The notes beneath the pieces were generated by a model. The model did not search any database. It was not told where the DNA came from and saw only the letters and a list, made by a program, of their open reading frames with translations. Position numbers and translations under genes: made by a program. A DNA stretch of 12,144 bases from an uncultured Collinsella sp. (GTDB taxonomy: Bacteria; Actinomycetota; Coriobacteriia; Coriobacteriales; Coriobacteriaceae): positions 1 to 12,144 of the forward strand of contig CATYJC010000050.1 of NCBI GenBank assembly GCA_958407555.1. The letters run 5' to 3'. Position 1 is the first letter of the stretch. Every line of letters begins with the position of its first letter. Below are positions 1 to 5,960 of this stretch, piece by piece.

Positions 1-36
1 GGAAAGGCGGGCCTCGCGCTGCGGAGTGTTTTCAAA

Positions 37-57
37 ACCAAGCCCGGCCCCGGCCGG
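37..57 (-). terminator. Possible weak terminator after the ATPase gene
   Basis: Read on the minus strand just after the ATPase stop, a GC-rich self-complementary block (CCGGCC/GGCCGG, 44-57) is followed by a short TTTT stretch about seven bases on. The hairpin has almost no loop and the T-run is short and displaced, so this is only a weak candidate. Confidence 0.25.
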
Positions 58-71
58 AGGGACCACGAATG

Positions 72-2024
72 CTACAGGTTCTTGACACCCATCGCGCGCA
101 TGGCGTTCAGGATGGCGATGATCGCCACGCCCACGTCGCCAAAGACGGCAAGCCACATGTTGGCGATGCCGAGCGCCGCGAGCACCAGGATCAGCAGCTT
201 AATGCCCAGCGCAAAGATGATGTTCTGCCAAACAATCGTCATGGTCTTGCGCGCCACGCGGATCGCGCGGGAGATGTTGGAAGGCTTGTCGTCCATCAGC
301 ACCACGTCGGCGGCCTCAATTGCGGCGTCCGAACCCATGGCGCCCATGGCAATGCCAACGTCTGCACGGGTGAGCACGGGCGCATCGTTGATGCCGTCGC
401 CTACAAAGGCGAGCTTGCCCTTGCCCGATTCTGCTGCAAGCAGCGCCTCGACACGCTCGACCTTATCACCCGGTAACAGCTGCGCGTGGAACTCGTCGAG
501 ACCGAGTTGCTTGGCTACAGACGCCGCAACCTCCTCACGGTCGCCCGTGAGCATGACGGTGCGCTTGACGCCGGCGGCGTGCAGGTCGCGAATCGTTTGC
601 TCGGCATCGGTCTTTATGGTGTCGGCAATTACGATGTGGCCGGCGTACGTATCATCGACCAGAACGTGGAGGATGGTGCCGACGATCTCGCAATTGGGCG
701 CTTCGATACCGGCCACAGCAAGCATCTTGGCATTGCCGACGATGACGCGCTTGCCGTCGATATTCGCCGTCACGCCATGGCCCGCGTCATTGGTGGAGTC
801 GCTTACGCGTTTGGGATCGAGCTCGCCCTGGAAGGCGGTGCGTACCGACTGCGCGATGGGGTGATCGGAAAACGACTCGGCAAGGGCCGCGACTTCGAGC
901 AGTGACTGCTCGGTATAGTCGGCCTCGGGGTGTACCGCCACGACCGAAAACGTGCCGTTGGTGAGCGTGCCGGTCTTGTCAAAGACGACGGTATCCACAT
1001 CGGCGAGCGTCTCGAGGTAGTTGGAGCCCTTGATGAGGACGCCCAGCTTGGATGCGCCGCCGATGCCGCCAAAGAAGCTCAGCGGCACGCTAATCACGAG
1101 TGCGCACGGGCAGCTGACGACCAGGAAGGTCAGGCCGCGCAGGATCCAATCGGACCAGGCGCCGGTGACCAGGCCGCCGCCGAGTGCGAGCACCGCGGCC
1201 GCGCCGGTGACAGCGGGCGTGTAAACGCGGGCGAAGCGCGTGATGAAGTTCTCGGTACGCGCCTTCTTTTCGCTGGCGTTTTCCACGAGTTCCAGGACGC
1301 GTGCGACGGTGGACTCGCCAAAGGGCTTGGTGGTGCGCACGTGGATGAGACCCGTCATGTTGATGCAGCCGCTGATGATATCGTCTCCGGTTTTGGCCGG
1401 GCGGGGGACCGACTCGCCGGTAAGGGCGGCGGTATCGAGCTGCGTCTCGCCTTCGACGATGACGCCGTCGATGGGCACGCGCTCGCCGGGCTTGACGACG
1501 ATGACGGTGCCGACGGCGATGTCATCGGGGGAGACCTGCTCGAGTGTGCCGTCGGGTTGCTCGACGTTGGCATAATCGGGCGCGATGTCCATCATGGCGC
1601 TGATCGACTTGCGGCTTTTGCCCACGGCATATGCCTGGAACAGCTCGCCGACCTGATAGAACAGCATGACGGCGGCGCCTTCGGCCATGTGCGGGTCGGT
1701 GTCGGGGAAGAGCACCATGGCAAACGCGCCGATGGTCGCGACGGCCATAAGGAAACTTTCGTCGAAGGCCTTGCCGCGGCGGATGTTATTGAATGCCTTT
1801 TGCAGTACGTCGTAGCCGGCAATCAAAAACGGCACGAGGAACAGCACAAAGCTGGCGTAGATGTCGCCCGGGGTGCCGAATGCGGCGGCGAGGAGGCCGA
1901 GCTCATCGAGGGCGTACACCACGGCAAAAATGCCTAGCGCTACCAGGATGCGGTTGCGCTTATGCTCAAGGGACTCTTTCTTCTTGCGCTTCTTCTTTTT
2001 TTTCTTGGGATCGGCGGTTGCCAT
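72..2024 (-). CDS. zntA: Zn/Cd/Pb-exporting P1B-2 ATPase (ZntA/CadA type)
   Basis: A 650-residue inner-membrane pump that uses ATP to expel soft divalent cations. It has every core P1B motif: TGES actuator motif (202-205), the CPC metal site in a membrane helix (305-307), the phosphorylated Asp349 in DKTGTLT, SDHP (386-389) of the nucleotide domain, and GDGINDAP (542-549). Lys609 and Asp630 in the last two membrane helices are the pair typical of the Zn/Cd/Pb subgroup rather than Cu pumps. There is no N-terminal HMA domain. In its place is a very basic tail (Lys/Arg-rich, about residues 7-24); the HMA function is probably supplied by the separate protein at 2123-2341. The start is fixed by GGGAGGA (2032-2038), 7 bp from the ATG. 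It is the last gene of an ArsR-type operon and has its own operator copy at 2048-2067. Zn versus Cd/Pb preference cannot be decided from sequence. Confidence 0.95.
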   Translation of the reverse strand: MATADPKKKKKKRKKKESLEHKRNRILVALGIFAVVYALDELGLLAAAFGTPGDIYASFVLFLVPFLIAGYDVLQKAFNNIRRGKAFDESFLMAVATIGAFAMVLFPDTDPHMAEGAAVMLFYQVGELFQAYAVGKSRKSISAMMDIAPDYANVEQPDGTLEQVSPDDIAVGTVIVVKPGERVPIDGVIVEGETQLDTAALTGESVPRPAKTGDDIISGCINMTGLIHVRTTKPFGESTVARVLELVENASEKKARTENFITRFARVYTPAVTGAAAVLALGGGLVTGAWSDWILRGLTFLVVSCPCALVISVPLSFFGGIGGASKLGVLIKGSNYLETLADVDTVVFDKTGTLTNGTFSVVAVHPEADYTEQSLLEVAALAESFSDHPIAQSVRTAFQGELDPKRVSDSTNDAGHGVTANIDGKRVIVGNAKMLAVAGIEAPNCEIVGTILHVLVDDTYAGHIVIADTIKTDAEQTIRDLHAAGVKRTVMLTGDREEVAASVAKQLGLDEFHAQLLPGDKVERVEALLAAESGKGKLAFVGDGINDAPVLTRADVGIAMGAMGSDAAIEAADVVLMDDKPSNISRAIRVARKTMTIVWQNIIFALGIKLLILVLAALGIANMWLAVFGDVGVAIIAILNAMRAMGVKNL

Positions 2025-2047
2025 GATTCAATCCTCCCATTTGAATG

Positions 2048-2067
2048 TATGAACACTCGCTCATATA
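2048..2067 (-). promoter_or_regulatory. Third copy of the ArsR/SmtB-type operator, with possible internal promoter for the ATPase
   Basis: The 20-bp sequence TATGAACACTCGCTCATATA differs at only two positions from the operator arm at 2788-2807 before the sensor gene. On the minus strand it overlaps a possible -10 (TTATAT, 2063-2068), 18 bp from a weak -35 (TTGCCG, 2087-2092). It lies 23 bp before the ATPase start codon. It probably lets the sensor repress the pump gene separately from the operon promoter. The operator match is seen directly; the promoter is an inference. Confidence 0.7.
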
Positions 2068-2079
2068 ATTTTGCGAGCA

Positions 2080-2102
2080 AAGGCCGCGGCAAGCGCGGCC
2101 TT
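2080..2102 (-). other. Intercistronic hairpin between the HMA gene and the ATPase gene
   Basis: A perfect 9-bp stem (AAGGCCGCG, 2080-2088, with CGCGGCCTT, 2094-2102) with a 5-nt loop, 20 bp after the HMA stop codon. On the minus strand it is followed by TGCTCGC rather than a T-run, so it is not a standard terminator. It could stabilise the upstream message or partly attenuate read-through, which would fit a separate promoter for the ATPase. Confidence 0.55.
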
Positions 2103-2122
2103 GCGGGTCAGCGTAACCTGGG

Positions 2123-2341
2123 CTAGAGAATGATCTCGCAGTCGGGCTCGGCGTCGGCGGTGAACTCCACGACGCGGTCGAGGACCTCGTCGAACTCGGC
2201 GTCGTCGGCCTCGAGCGTCAGCTTCTGGCTCATAAAGTTGACCGAAACGGACTTGACGCCCTCGAGCTTGGCAAGTTCATCCTGAAGCTCGCGCGCGCAA
2301 TTGGCGCAGTCGATCTCGTCGAGCTTGAACTGCTTTTTCAT
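2123..2341 (-). CDS. Stand-alone heavy-metal-associated (HMA) domain protein
   Basis: A 72-residue cytoplasmic protein that is essentially one ferredoxin-fold HMA domain. The metal-binding CxxC is at Cys12-Ala-Asn-Cys15, followed by the usual helix and the GVKSVSVNF strand region. A further Cys68 lies near the end in an acidic tail. Family members bind Cu(I), Zn(II) or Cd(II) and hand it to, or regulate, P1B ATPases. It sits between the sensor gene (63 bp upstream) and a pump that lacks an HMA domain, so the simplest reading is that it is the detached N-terminal domain of that pump. AAAGGA about 8 bp before the ATG supports this start. A CopZ-like copper chaperone is the alternative, but the ATPase next door is of the Zn type. 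Confidence 0.88.
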   Translation of the reverse strand: MKKQFKLDEIDCANCARELQDELAKLEGVKSVSVNFMSQKLTLEADDAEFDEVLDRVVEFTADAEPDCEIIL

Positions 2342-2404
2342 GGTGGGTTCCTTTCCCTGTTTTTGCGGCTTGGGTGCAGGCCGCGCTGGTACCGTGGTTG
2401 GTCG

Positions 2405-2773
2405 CTATTCGCAGATGTGGCTCATACCCTGGTTGAGCATGGTGTAGACATGGTCGTCGGCGAGCGAGTAGAGGATATTGCGCCCGTCGCGCCGGAATTT
2501 AACCAGGTGCGACTGCTTGAGCGTTCGCAACTGGTGCGACACCGCGGACTGCGAGGTCTCGGTCGCCTCGGCGATGTCTGCCACGCAGAGCTCGCGGCCC
2601 ATGAGGGCGTAGAGGATCTTGATACGCGTGGTGTCGCTGAAGACCTTGAACAGGTCGGCGAGGTCGTACAGCAGTTCCTCGTCGGGAAGGTCCTCGGGCG
2701 AGCAGGTGGTGGGGACGTCGGGCACGATGGTGGCGTCGATGCTGGACTTTATTTCATCAGCGTGATCGCTCAT
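2405..2773 (-). CDS. ArsR/SmtB-family metal-sensing repressor (alpha5 zinc-site type)
   Basis: A 122-residue winged-helix repressor and the first gene of the efflux operon. The core (FSDTTRIKIL, then the recognition helix TSQSAVSHQLRTLK) is typical of the family. The C-terminal helix keeps the SmtB alpha5 metal ligands with the same spacing: Asp, one residue, His, ten residues, His, two residues, Glu (in DDHVYTMLNQGMSHICE). The alpha3 site motif is ELCVAD, like SmtB ELCVGD rather than CadC ELCVCD. This points to Zn(II), and possibly Co or Cd, as inducer: apo-protein represses, metal releases it. One more Cys lies in the N-terminal tail. AAAGGA at 2781-2786, 7 bp before the ATG, sets the start. 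The two operator arms around its promoter indicate autoregulation. Confidence 0.93.
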   Translation of the reverse strand: MSDHADEIKSSIDATIVPDVPTTCSPEDLPDEELLYDLADLFKVFSDTTRIKILYALMGRELCVADIAEATETSQSAVSHQLRTLKQSHLVKFRRDGRNILYSLADDHVYTMLNQGMSHICE

Positions 2774-2786
2774 TGCAATATCCTTT

Positions 2787-2847
2787 CATATGAACATGCG
2801 CTCATATAACTTACTTCCGAGTATATGAGCGCATGTTCATATGTCAA
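2787..2847 (-). promoter_or_regulatory. Metal-responsive promoter with paired operator arms for the efflux operon
   Basis: On the minus strand there is a near-consensus sigma-70 promoter: TTGACA (2842-2847), a 16-bp spacer, and TATACT (2820-2825). A perfect 22-bp inverted repeat flanks the -10 and start region: one arm at 2822-2843 fills the spacer, and the other at 2787-2808 lies just before the ribosome site, with 13 bp between them. Each arm is itself an imperfect palindrome of TATGA/TCATA type, resembling known SmtB/CadC operators. Repressor bound at the first arm would block RNA polymerase directly. Confidence 0.88.
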
Positions 2848-2932
2848 TATAATTCGTGAAATTTATTGCTATCGAATGTCCTGGTGGCGGCTAAAGGCAT
2901 CGATGATCGCGGATAAGGCCGCCGATGCCAAC

Positions 2933-3178
2933 GTGGGTACCTTAGCGACGTGCAAAAACGGGAGTTTTCAGCATTGACGAGGGGTTATTTATTGCATAAT
3001 GCGGCGGCATTTGCCGCCGCAGGGCTTTACTGGAGTGTAAGTGCCGACTGATGTTCCCCAGTTGTTGCCTAACATACATCAAAATCAGCGGCATCGGTGC
3101 AAAATAGATCAATTCGAAGCTCCTTGATACCCGGCTTTGCTGAAAACTCCCGTTTTTGCACGTCGCCTGGGTACCCAC
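2933..3178. repeat. 246-bp palindromic element with 41-bp inverted ends (MITE- or REP/BIME-like)
   Basis: The ends 2933-2973 and 3138-3178 are inverted copies matching at 38 of 41 positions; the three mismatches are adjacent. Each arm contains the small inverted repeat AAAAC-GGGA-GTTTT. Inside the element are a perfect 9-bp hairpin (3001-3009/3012-3020) and a second stem (3043-3052 with 3084-3092, one bulged base). No convincing open reading frame or target-site duplication is visible. It lies between the repressor promoter and the stop codon at 3183 and may also stop transcription from the right. A short non-autonomous transposon or a dispersed palindromic repeat fits best; an RNA function is possible. 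Confidence 0.72.
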
Positions 3179-3182
3179 CCCG

Positions 3183-4382
3183 TCAGTCCGCCTCTGTTCT
3201 GGCCCCGTACACCCTGCCTTCGGGCGTGGAAGTGCTTGTTTGAGCGAACTCCGGGTAATCCAACTCGATGACTTGCATGTCGTCGATGGCTGGGGCATCG
3301 TTGATTGTCGGGTCGTTCAGCGAGATGCCTTCGAGCACAGCGTGTTCGAGCTCAAGTACACTACGCTGCTCTGCATCTTGACAGAGGAGCTCCTCAATAC
3401 GCTTCTTTTCCTCGATAAATCTCCTGAGCACAAATCGTCGCAGCTCTTCTTGCTTAATTGCAAAATCTTTGGGTAGGCGCGATGGGCGAATGCCCTCCTT
3501 TCGCTGGATCGCCTCCATGACCCTGGCGAAGGCGCTGGCGTGCATAAAGGAATAGCGACTGACGGTAATGATTCCGTAGCCCATGGACGCCAGCGCGTTC
3601 TTGCGCTCTTCGTCAATGGCGCGGTCTTCTTCGGCATCGTGCTGAAATCCGTTGTATTCGATGTCGGTTCGGGACCGCTTAAGATATGCATCCATATAGA
3701 ACTTTTCGCGCCGCGTGAGGTCTTTTGCGGCAGCTGTGACCTTTACTTCGTAGTCGGTCTCGATCTCGCTAATGCCCAGCCCGCCCTCGCGTCTGGGTAA
3801 CGTGAGCATCATAACAAACGCCGTTTCCATCGGCGAGCGGCATCCGTCCCGCACGCACCGGATGGCTTTTCGGGCAAGCTCAAGCCCCTTGCAGTCGGTG
3901 AGGGAGTTAAAAAAGTGCTTGAGACTCGAGGTCGAGGTGAGCGCGAAGCGCTCGGTGTAGGCTGTCGAGGCATCGCGCCCAAGGGAATAGGCGCCACACA
4001 GTTCGAAGTAGTACTCCACAAGTTCGCGAAAGGGAAGATAGGTTGCGGCCTGAAGCGCGCAGAGTTCGACGCCGACTATATAGATGCCGTCAGCGAGTTC
4101 GATAAAGCGCGAGCCCGAGAAACGCTTAGACGATACGTGGCATTTGCAGCCCGGTATGTTGCGCACGTTTGCGCGCTCGAACACCGTTGTATCGAGCGGG
4201 GCGTCGCCATCGAGGGCGACATTGTGCCTGGCGAGCCAGTCGGCGGCAGAGTCGAGCAGTTCCTTGCTGGGGCGCGCCCCGTAGATTTTGGCAGGGCTGC
4301 AGGGCTCGGTGCCAATTGCGGATACCGAGTATGCGGCTTGGTAGACCGCTTTTGCCGTGTTATGTGAAAGCACGATACTCAT
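3183..4382 (-). CDS. Hypothetical protein with a DUF559/Vsr-like nuclease region
   Basis: A 399-residue protein, probably cytoplasmic, with no signal peptide. I know no named function. The N-terminal half (about 1-175) is of unknown fold and vaguely recalls AbiEi-type antitoxin proteins. From about 183 to 285 there is a pattern like DUF559/very-short-patch-repair nucleases: Glu186 (SPMETAF), Asp231 (FYMDAYL), Glu242 in IEYNG, His248, then DEERKNALASMGYGIITV, giving a plausible PD-(D/E)xK-type acid set. The C-terminal part has a charged helical stretch (about 309-350). The frame is open upstream to 4505, but the chosen ATG at 4382 begins MSIVLSHNTA, which lines up with the start of the paralogue at 11641. 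No good ribosome site is visible for either start. DNA or RNA cleavage is inferred, not shown. Confidence 0.72.
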   Translation of the reverse strand: MSIVLSHNTAKAVYQAAYSVSAIGTEPCSPAKIYGARPSKELLDSAADWLARHNVALDGDAPLDTTVFERANVRNIPGCKCHVSSKRFSGSRFIELADGIYIVGVELCALQAATYLPFRELVEYYFELCGAYSLGRDASTAYTERFALTSTSSLKHFFNSLTDCKGLELARKAIRCVRDGCRSPMETAFVMMLTLPRREGGLGISEIETDYEVKVTAAAKDLTRREKFYMDAYLKRSRTDIEYNGFQHDAEEDRAIDEERKNALASMGYGIITVSRYSFMHASAFARVMEAIQRKEGIRPSRLPKDFAIKQEELRRFVLRRFIEEKKRIEELLCQDAEQRSVLELEHAVLEGISLNDPTINDAPAIDDMQVIELDYPEFAQTSTSTPEGRVYGARTEAD

Positions 4383-4692
4383 ACAGCTAGCATGGCAGAC
4401 CAGGCGGCGGGGTTCGCGATAAACGCCAAGGCAAAATGTTGCGACATAACGAAAGCTGTCCAAGAGTTTGACGCCAATGATGGAGAAAGATGCCATTTGG
4501 AACATTGTCGCAGCTCGCTGGCTACGCAGGCCTCCACAACTGATGCTGGTCAGCGCCGTTTTGATTCAAAAGCGGCGTCAAAAATGATGTGTAATTTGGC
4601 TTGAACATGCGCAAACGAAGTTCTTAGTTGTACTTAGTTGTGCGGCGGCTAGGCTCCGATGGCCGGGGGCCGCGTGCGCGGTGCCGAAAAAA
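4383..4692. other. Intergenic stretch upstream of the nuclease-like gene
   Basis: About 300 bp between the nuclease-like gene and the exonuclease terminator. It holds a palindromic hairpin (CGCCGTTTTGA, 4554-4564, pairing with 4566-4577 with one bulged G) and a short tandem repeat, CTTAGTTGT twice (4623-4631, 4633-4641). The minus-strand frame of the downstream gene stays open to 4505, but nothing there looks conserved. I see no convincing promoter. Confidence 0.4.
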
Positions 4693-4722
4693 CGGGCCGA
4701 TATCCACTTGGATATCGGCCCG
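4686..4722 (-). terminator. Rho-independent terminator of the exonuclease gene
   Basis: A perfect 13-bp stem (4693-4705 with 4710-4722) with a 4-nt loop. On the minus strand the stem is followed by TTTTTT (4692-4687). It lies about 100 bp after the exonuclease stop codon and is a textbook intrinsic terminator. Confidence 0.93.
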
Positions 4723-4820
4723 CATTGCATCGCTTGAGAAGGGTGCCTCGGCGTGTCGCTTTTTCACAGGCGCTATGGCCCGGCAAGTATTACTCGCGAA
4801 TGACGCCTCTGCTGGGCAAT

Positions 4821-5789
4821 CTACTTGGCAAACAGGTTCTTGAGGTTAAACTCGGCCTGAACCGTGCGGAGCATGAGGTCGGTGTCGTCGAGGCCCAGGT
4901 GCTGCTCGTTGGCGTCGGCGGCGAGGGTGCCACGGCGGCGCGCCCAGTTCTCGAGCGCGGCGGGTGCGGACTCGCGGGGAAGCGAGCGCACGTCGGCGTC
5001 CAGGCTGCGGCAGATCTGGCGCGAGTCGATGACGATAATCTTACCCGCGCGGCGTGCCTCGGCGTAACCGTCCAGGTGGATCTTGAACCAGCTGTCCTCA
5101 AAGGCGGCGTTGTGCGCCATGTACGGGTACTTCTTCATAAGCTTGAGCAGCTGCTTTTGCAGCTCCTTGTTCTCGCGGAAGGGCGTTTTGCCGTCAATGT
5201 CGTCCCAGGTGATGTGGTGGATATTCGACAGCGGCACATCCTCGCCGCGGTAGATATCGGGCAGGCCGCAGTAGTGCGCCTCGGCGTCGTGCGGGACGGC
5301 GTCGCTGGTGAGCTCCATGATCTCCCAGCCCACGTTGATGATGTAGCCGCGCTCGGGTGCGCGGCCAGTGGTCTCGATATCGATGCCGAGCACCGTGCCC
5401 TGGATGGGCTTACGAGCGTAGGCGACACCGAGCGCGTCGCGGTCGCCGCGGATCTCGCGCATGACGGACGCGGCGGTGCGCTTTTGCATCTTGCCGATGG
5501 CGGCGCAGGTGTCGGCGTCGGACAGACCGCGCGAAAGCGTCGCGGGCGTTACGTTGCGCAGGCGCGCCTCGCCAATTTGGTCGCACAGGTCGCGGTTGCG
5601 GTCGGCCAGGTCGCGCACAGTGGCAAAGTCGAAGCCGGGGTCGTCCTCGGCGGTAAAGTACTCGGTCTCGAGCACCTTGAGGGCCTCTTCGCCTTTCTGA
5701 CGCTCGGATTCCATGGCGCCGTGATCGCCATAGATAAACATGGGGATAAACGGTTGGCGCTCGTATTCGAGTGCTTGCGATACGTTCAT
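4821..5789 (-). CDS. DEDDh 3'-5' exonuclease (DnaQ-like)
   Basis: A 322-residue protein whose C-terminal two-thirds is a DnaQ/RNase T-type exonuclease domain (about 133-310). Motif I is GIDIETTG (Asp137, Glu139), motif II is HNAAFEDSW (Asp232), and motif III is HLGLDDTD (His297, Asp302, with the five-residue step of the DEDDh class). All four metal-binding acids and the catalytic His are present, so it should be active in trimming DNA or RNA 3' ends. The first 130 residues, charged and predicted helical, match nothing I recognise; they may set the substrate or partner. AAGGAG a few bases before the ATG at 5789 fixes the start. It is a single-gene unit with its own terminator, divergent from the metal exporter. 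Whether it acts in repair, proofreading or RNA turnover is not evident. Confidence 0.9.
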   Translation of the reverse strand: MNVSQALEYERQPFIPMFIYGDHGAMESERQKGEEALKVLETEYFTAEDDPGFDFATVRDLADRNRDLCDQIGEARLRNVTPATLSRGLSDADTCAAIGKMQKRTAASVMREIRGDRDALGVAYARKPIQGTVLGIDIETTGRAPERGYIINVGWEIMELTSDAVPHDAEAHYCGLPDIYRGEDVPLSNIHHITWDDIDGKTPFRENKELQKQLLKLMKKYPYMAHNAAFEDSWFKIHLDGYAEARRAGKIIVIDSRQICRSLDADVRSLPRESAPAALENWARRRGTLAADANEQHLGLDDTDLMLRTVQAEFNLKNLFAK

Positions 5790-5870
5790 ATGCTGCTCCT
5801 TGGACGGACCGCGTTGTGCGGCTCGGGGTCATTGAGATGTGGCGAGATGATAGTTTACCATGGGCAACTA

Positions 5871-5898
5871 TTGGCATCCCGCCTAGGACAACTACAAT
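5871..5898 (+). promoter_or_regulatory. Probable promoter of the metal exporter gene
   Basis: TTGGCA (5871-5876), 16 bp, then TACAAT (5893-5898). The -10 lies inside the first of two direct repeats described separately. Transcription would start near 5905, giving a leader of about 55 nt. I found no yybP-ykoY-like structure in that leader. Confidence 0.55.
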
Positions 5899-5928
5899 AC
5901 CCTAGTTGACCGCTAGGACTTTTACAAT
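5883..5928 (+). repeat. Direct repeat CTAGGAC-N3-TACAAT at the exporter promoter, a candidate operator
   Basis: CTAGGACAACTACAAT (5883-5898) and CTAGGACTTTTACAAT (5913-5928) match at all 13 fixed positions and start exactly 30 bp apart, about three helical turns. Between them CCTAG (5901-5905) forms an inverted partner of the first CTAGG. The position over the -10 and start site suggests a regulator binding in tandem on one face of the DNA. Which regulator is unknown. Confidence 0.5.
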
Positions 5929-5960
5929 GCTGCCGAAAGACACGAAAGGTTCCATCCGTC

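Noticed and set aside
930..1937. 335-residue plus-strand open frame opposite the ATPase gene
   Set aside because: Shadow of a GC-rich coding strand; composition is typical of antisense frames and it overlaps a gene with every catalytic motif.
2974..3000. TTGACG and CATAAT inside the palindromic element as a plus-strand promoter
   Set aside because: Spacing is only 15 bp and the transcript would run straight into a hairpin with no gene beyond on that strand.
2942..3298. 118-residue minus-strand open frame across the palindromic element
   Set aside because: It translates the repeat arms in both orientations, has no ribosome site and overlaps the end of the nuclease-like gene.
4623..4641. CTTAGTTGT tandem repeat as a phase-variable or regulatory repeat
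   Set aside because: Only two copies and far from any start codon; likely chance.
4659..5909. 416-residue plus-strand open frame opposite the exonuclease
   Set aside because: Antisense shadow; the minus-strand protein has all DEDDh residues and a good ribosome site, and the frame runs through a terminator.
5899..5960. yybP-ykoY-type manganese riboswitch before the exporter
   Set aside because: The leader is only about 55 nt and I could not find the two conserved loops of that riboswitch.
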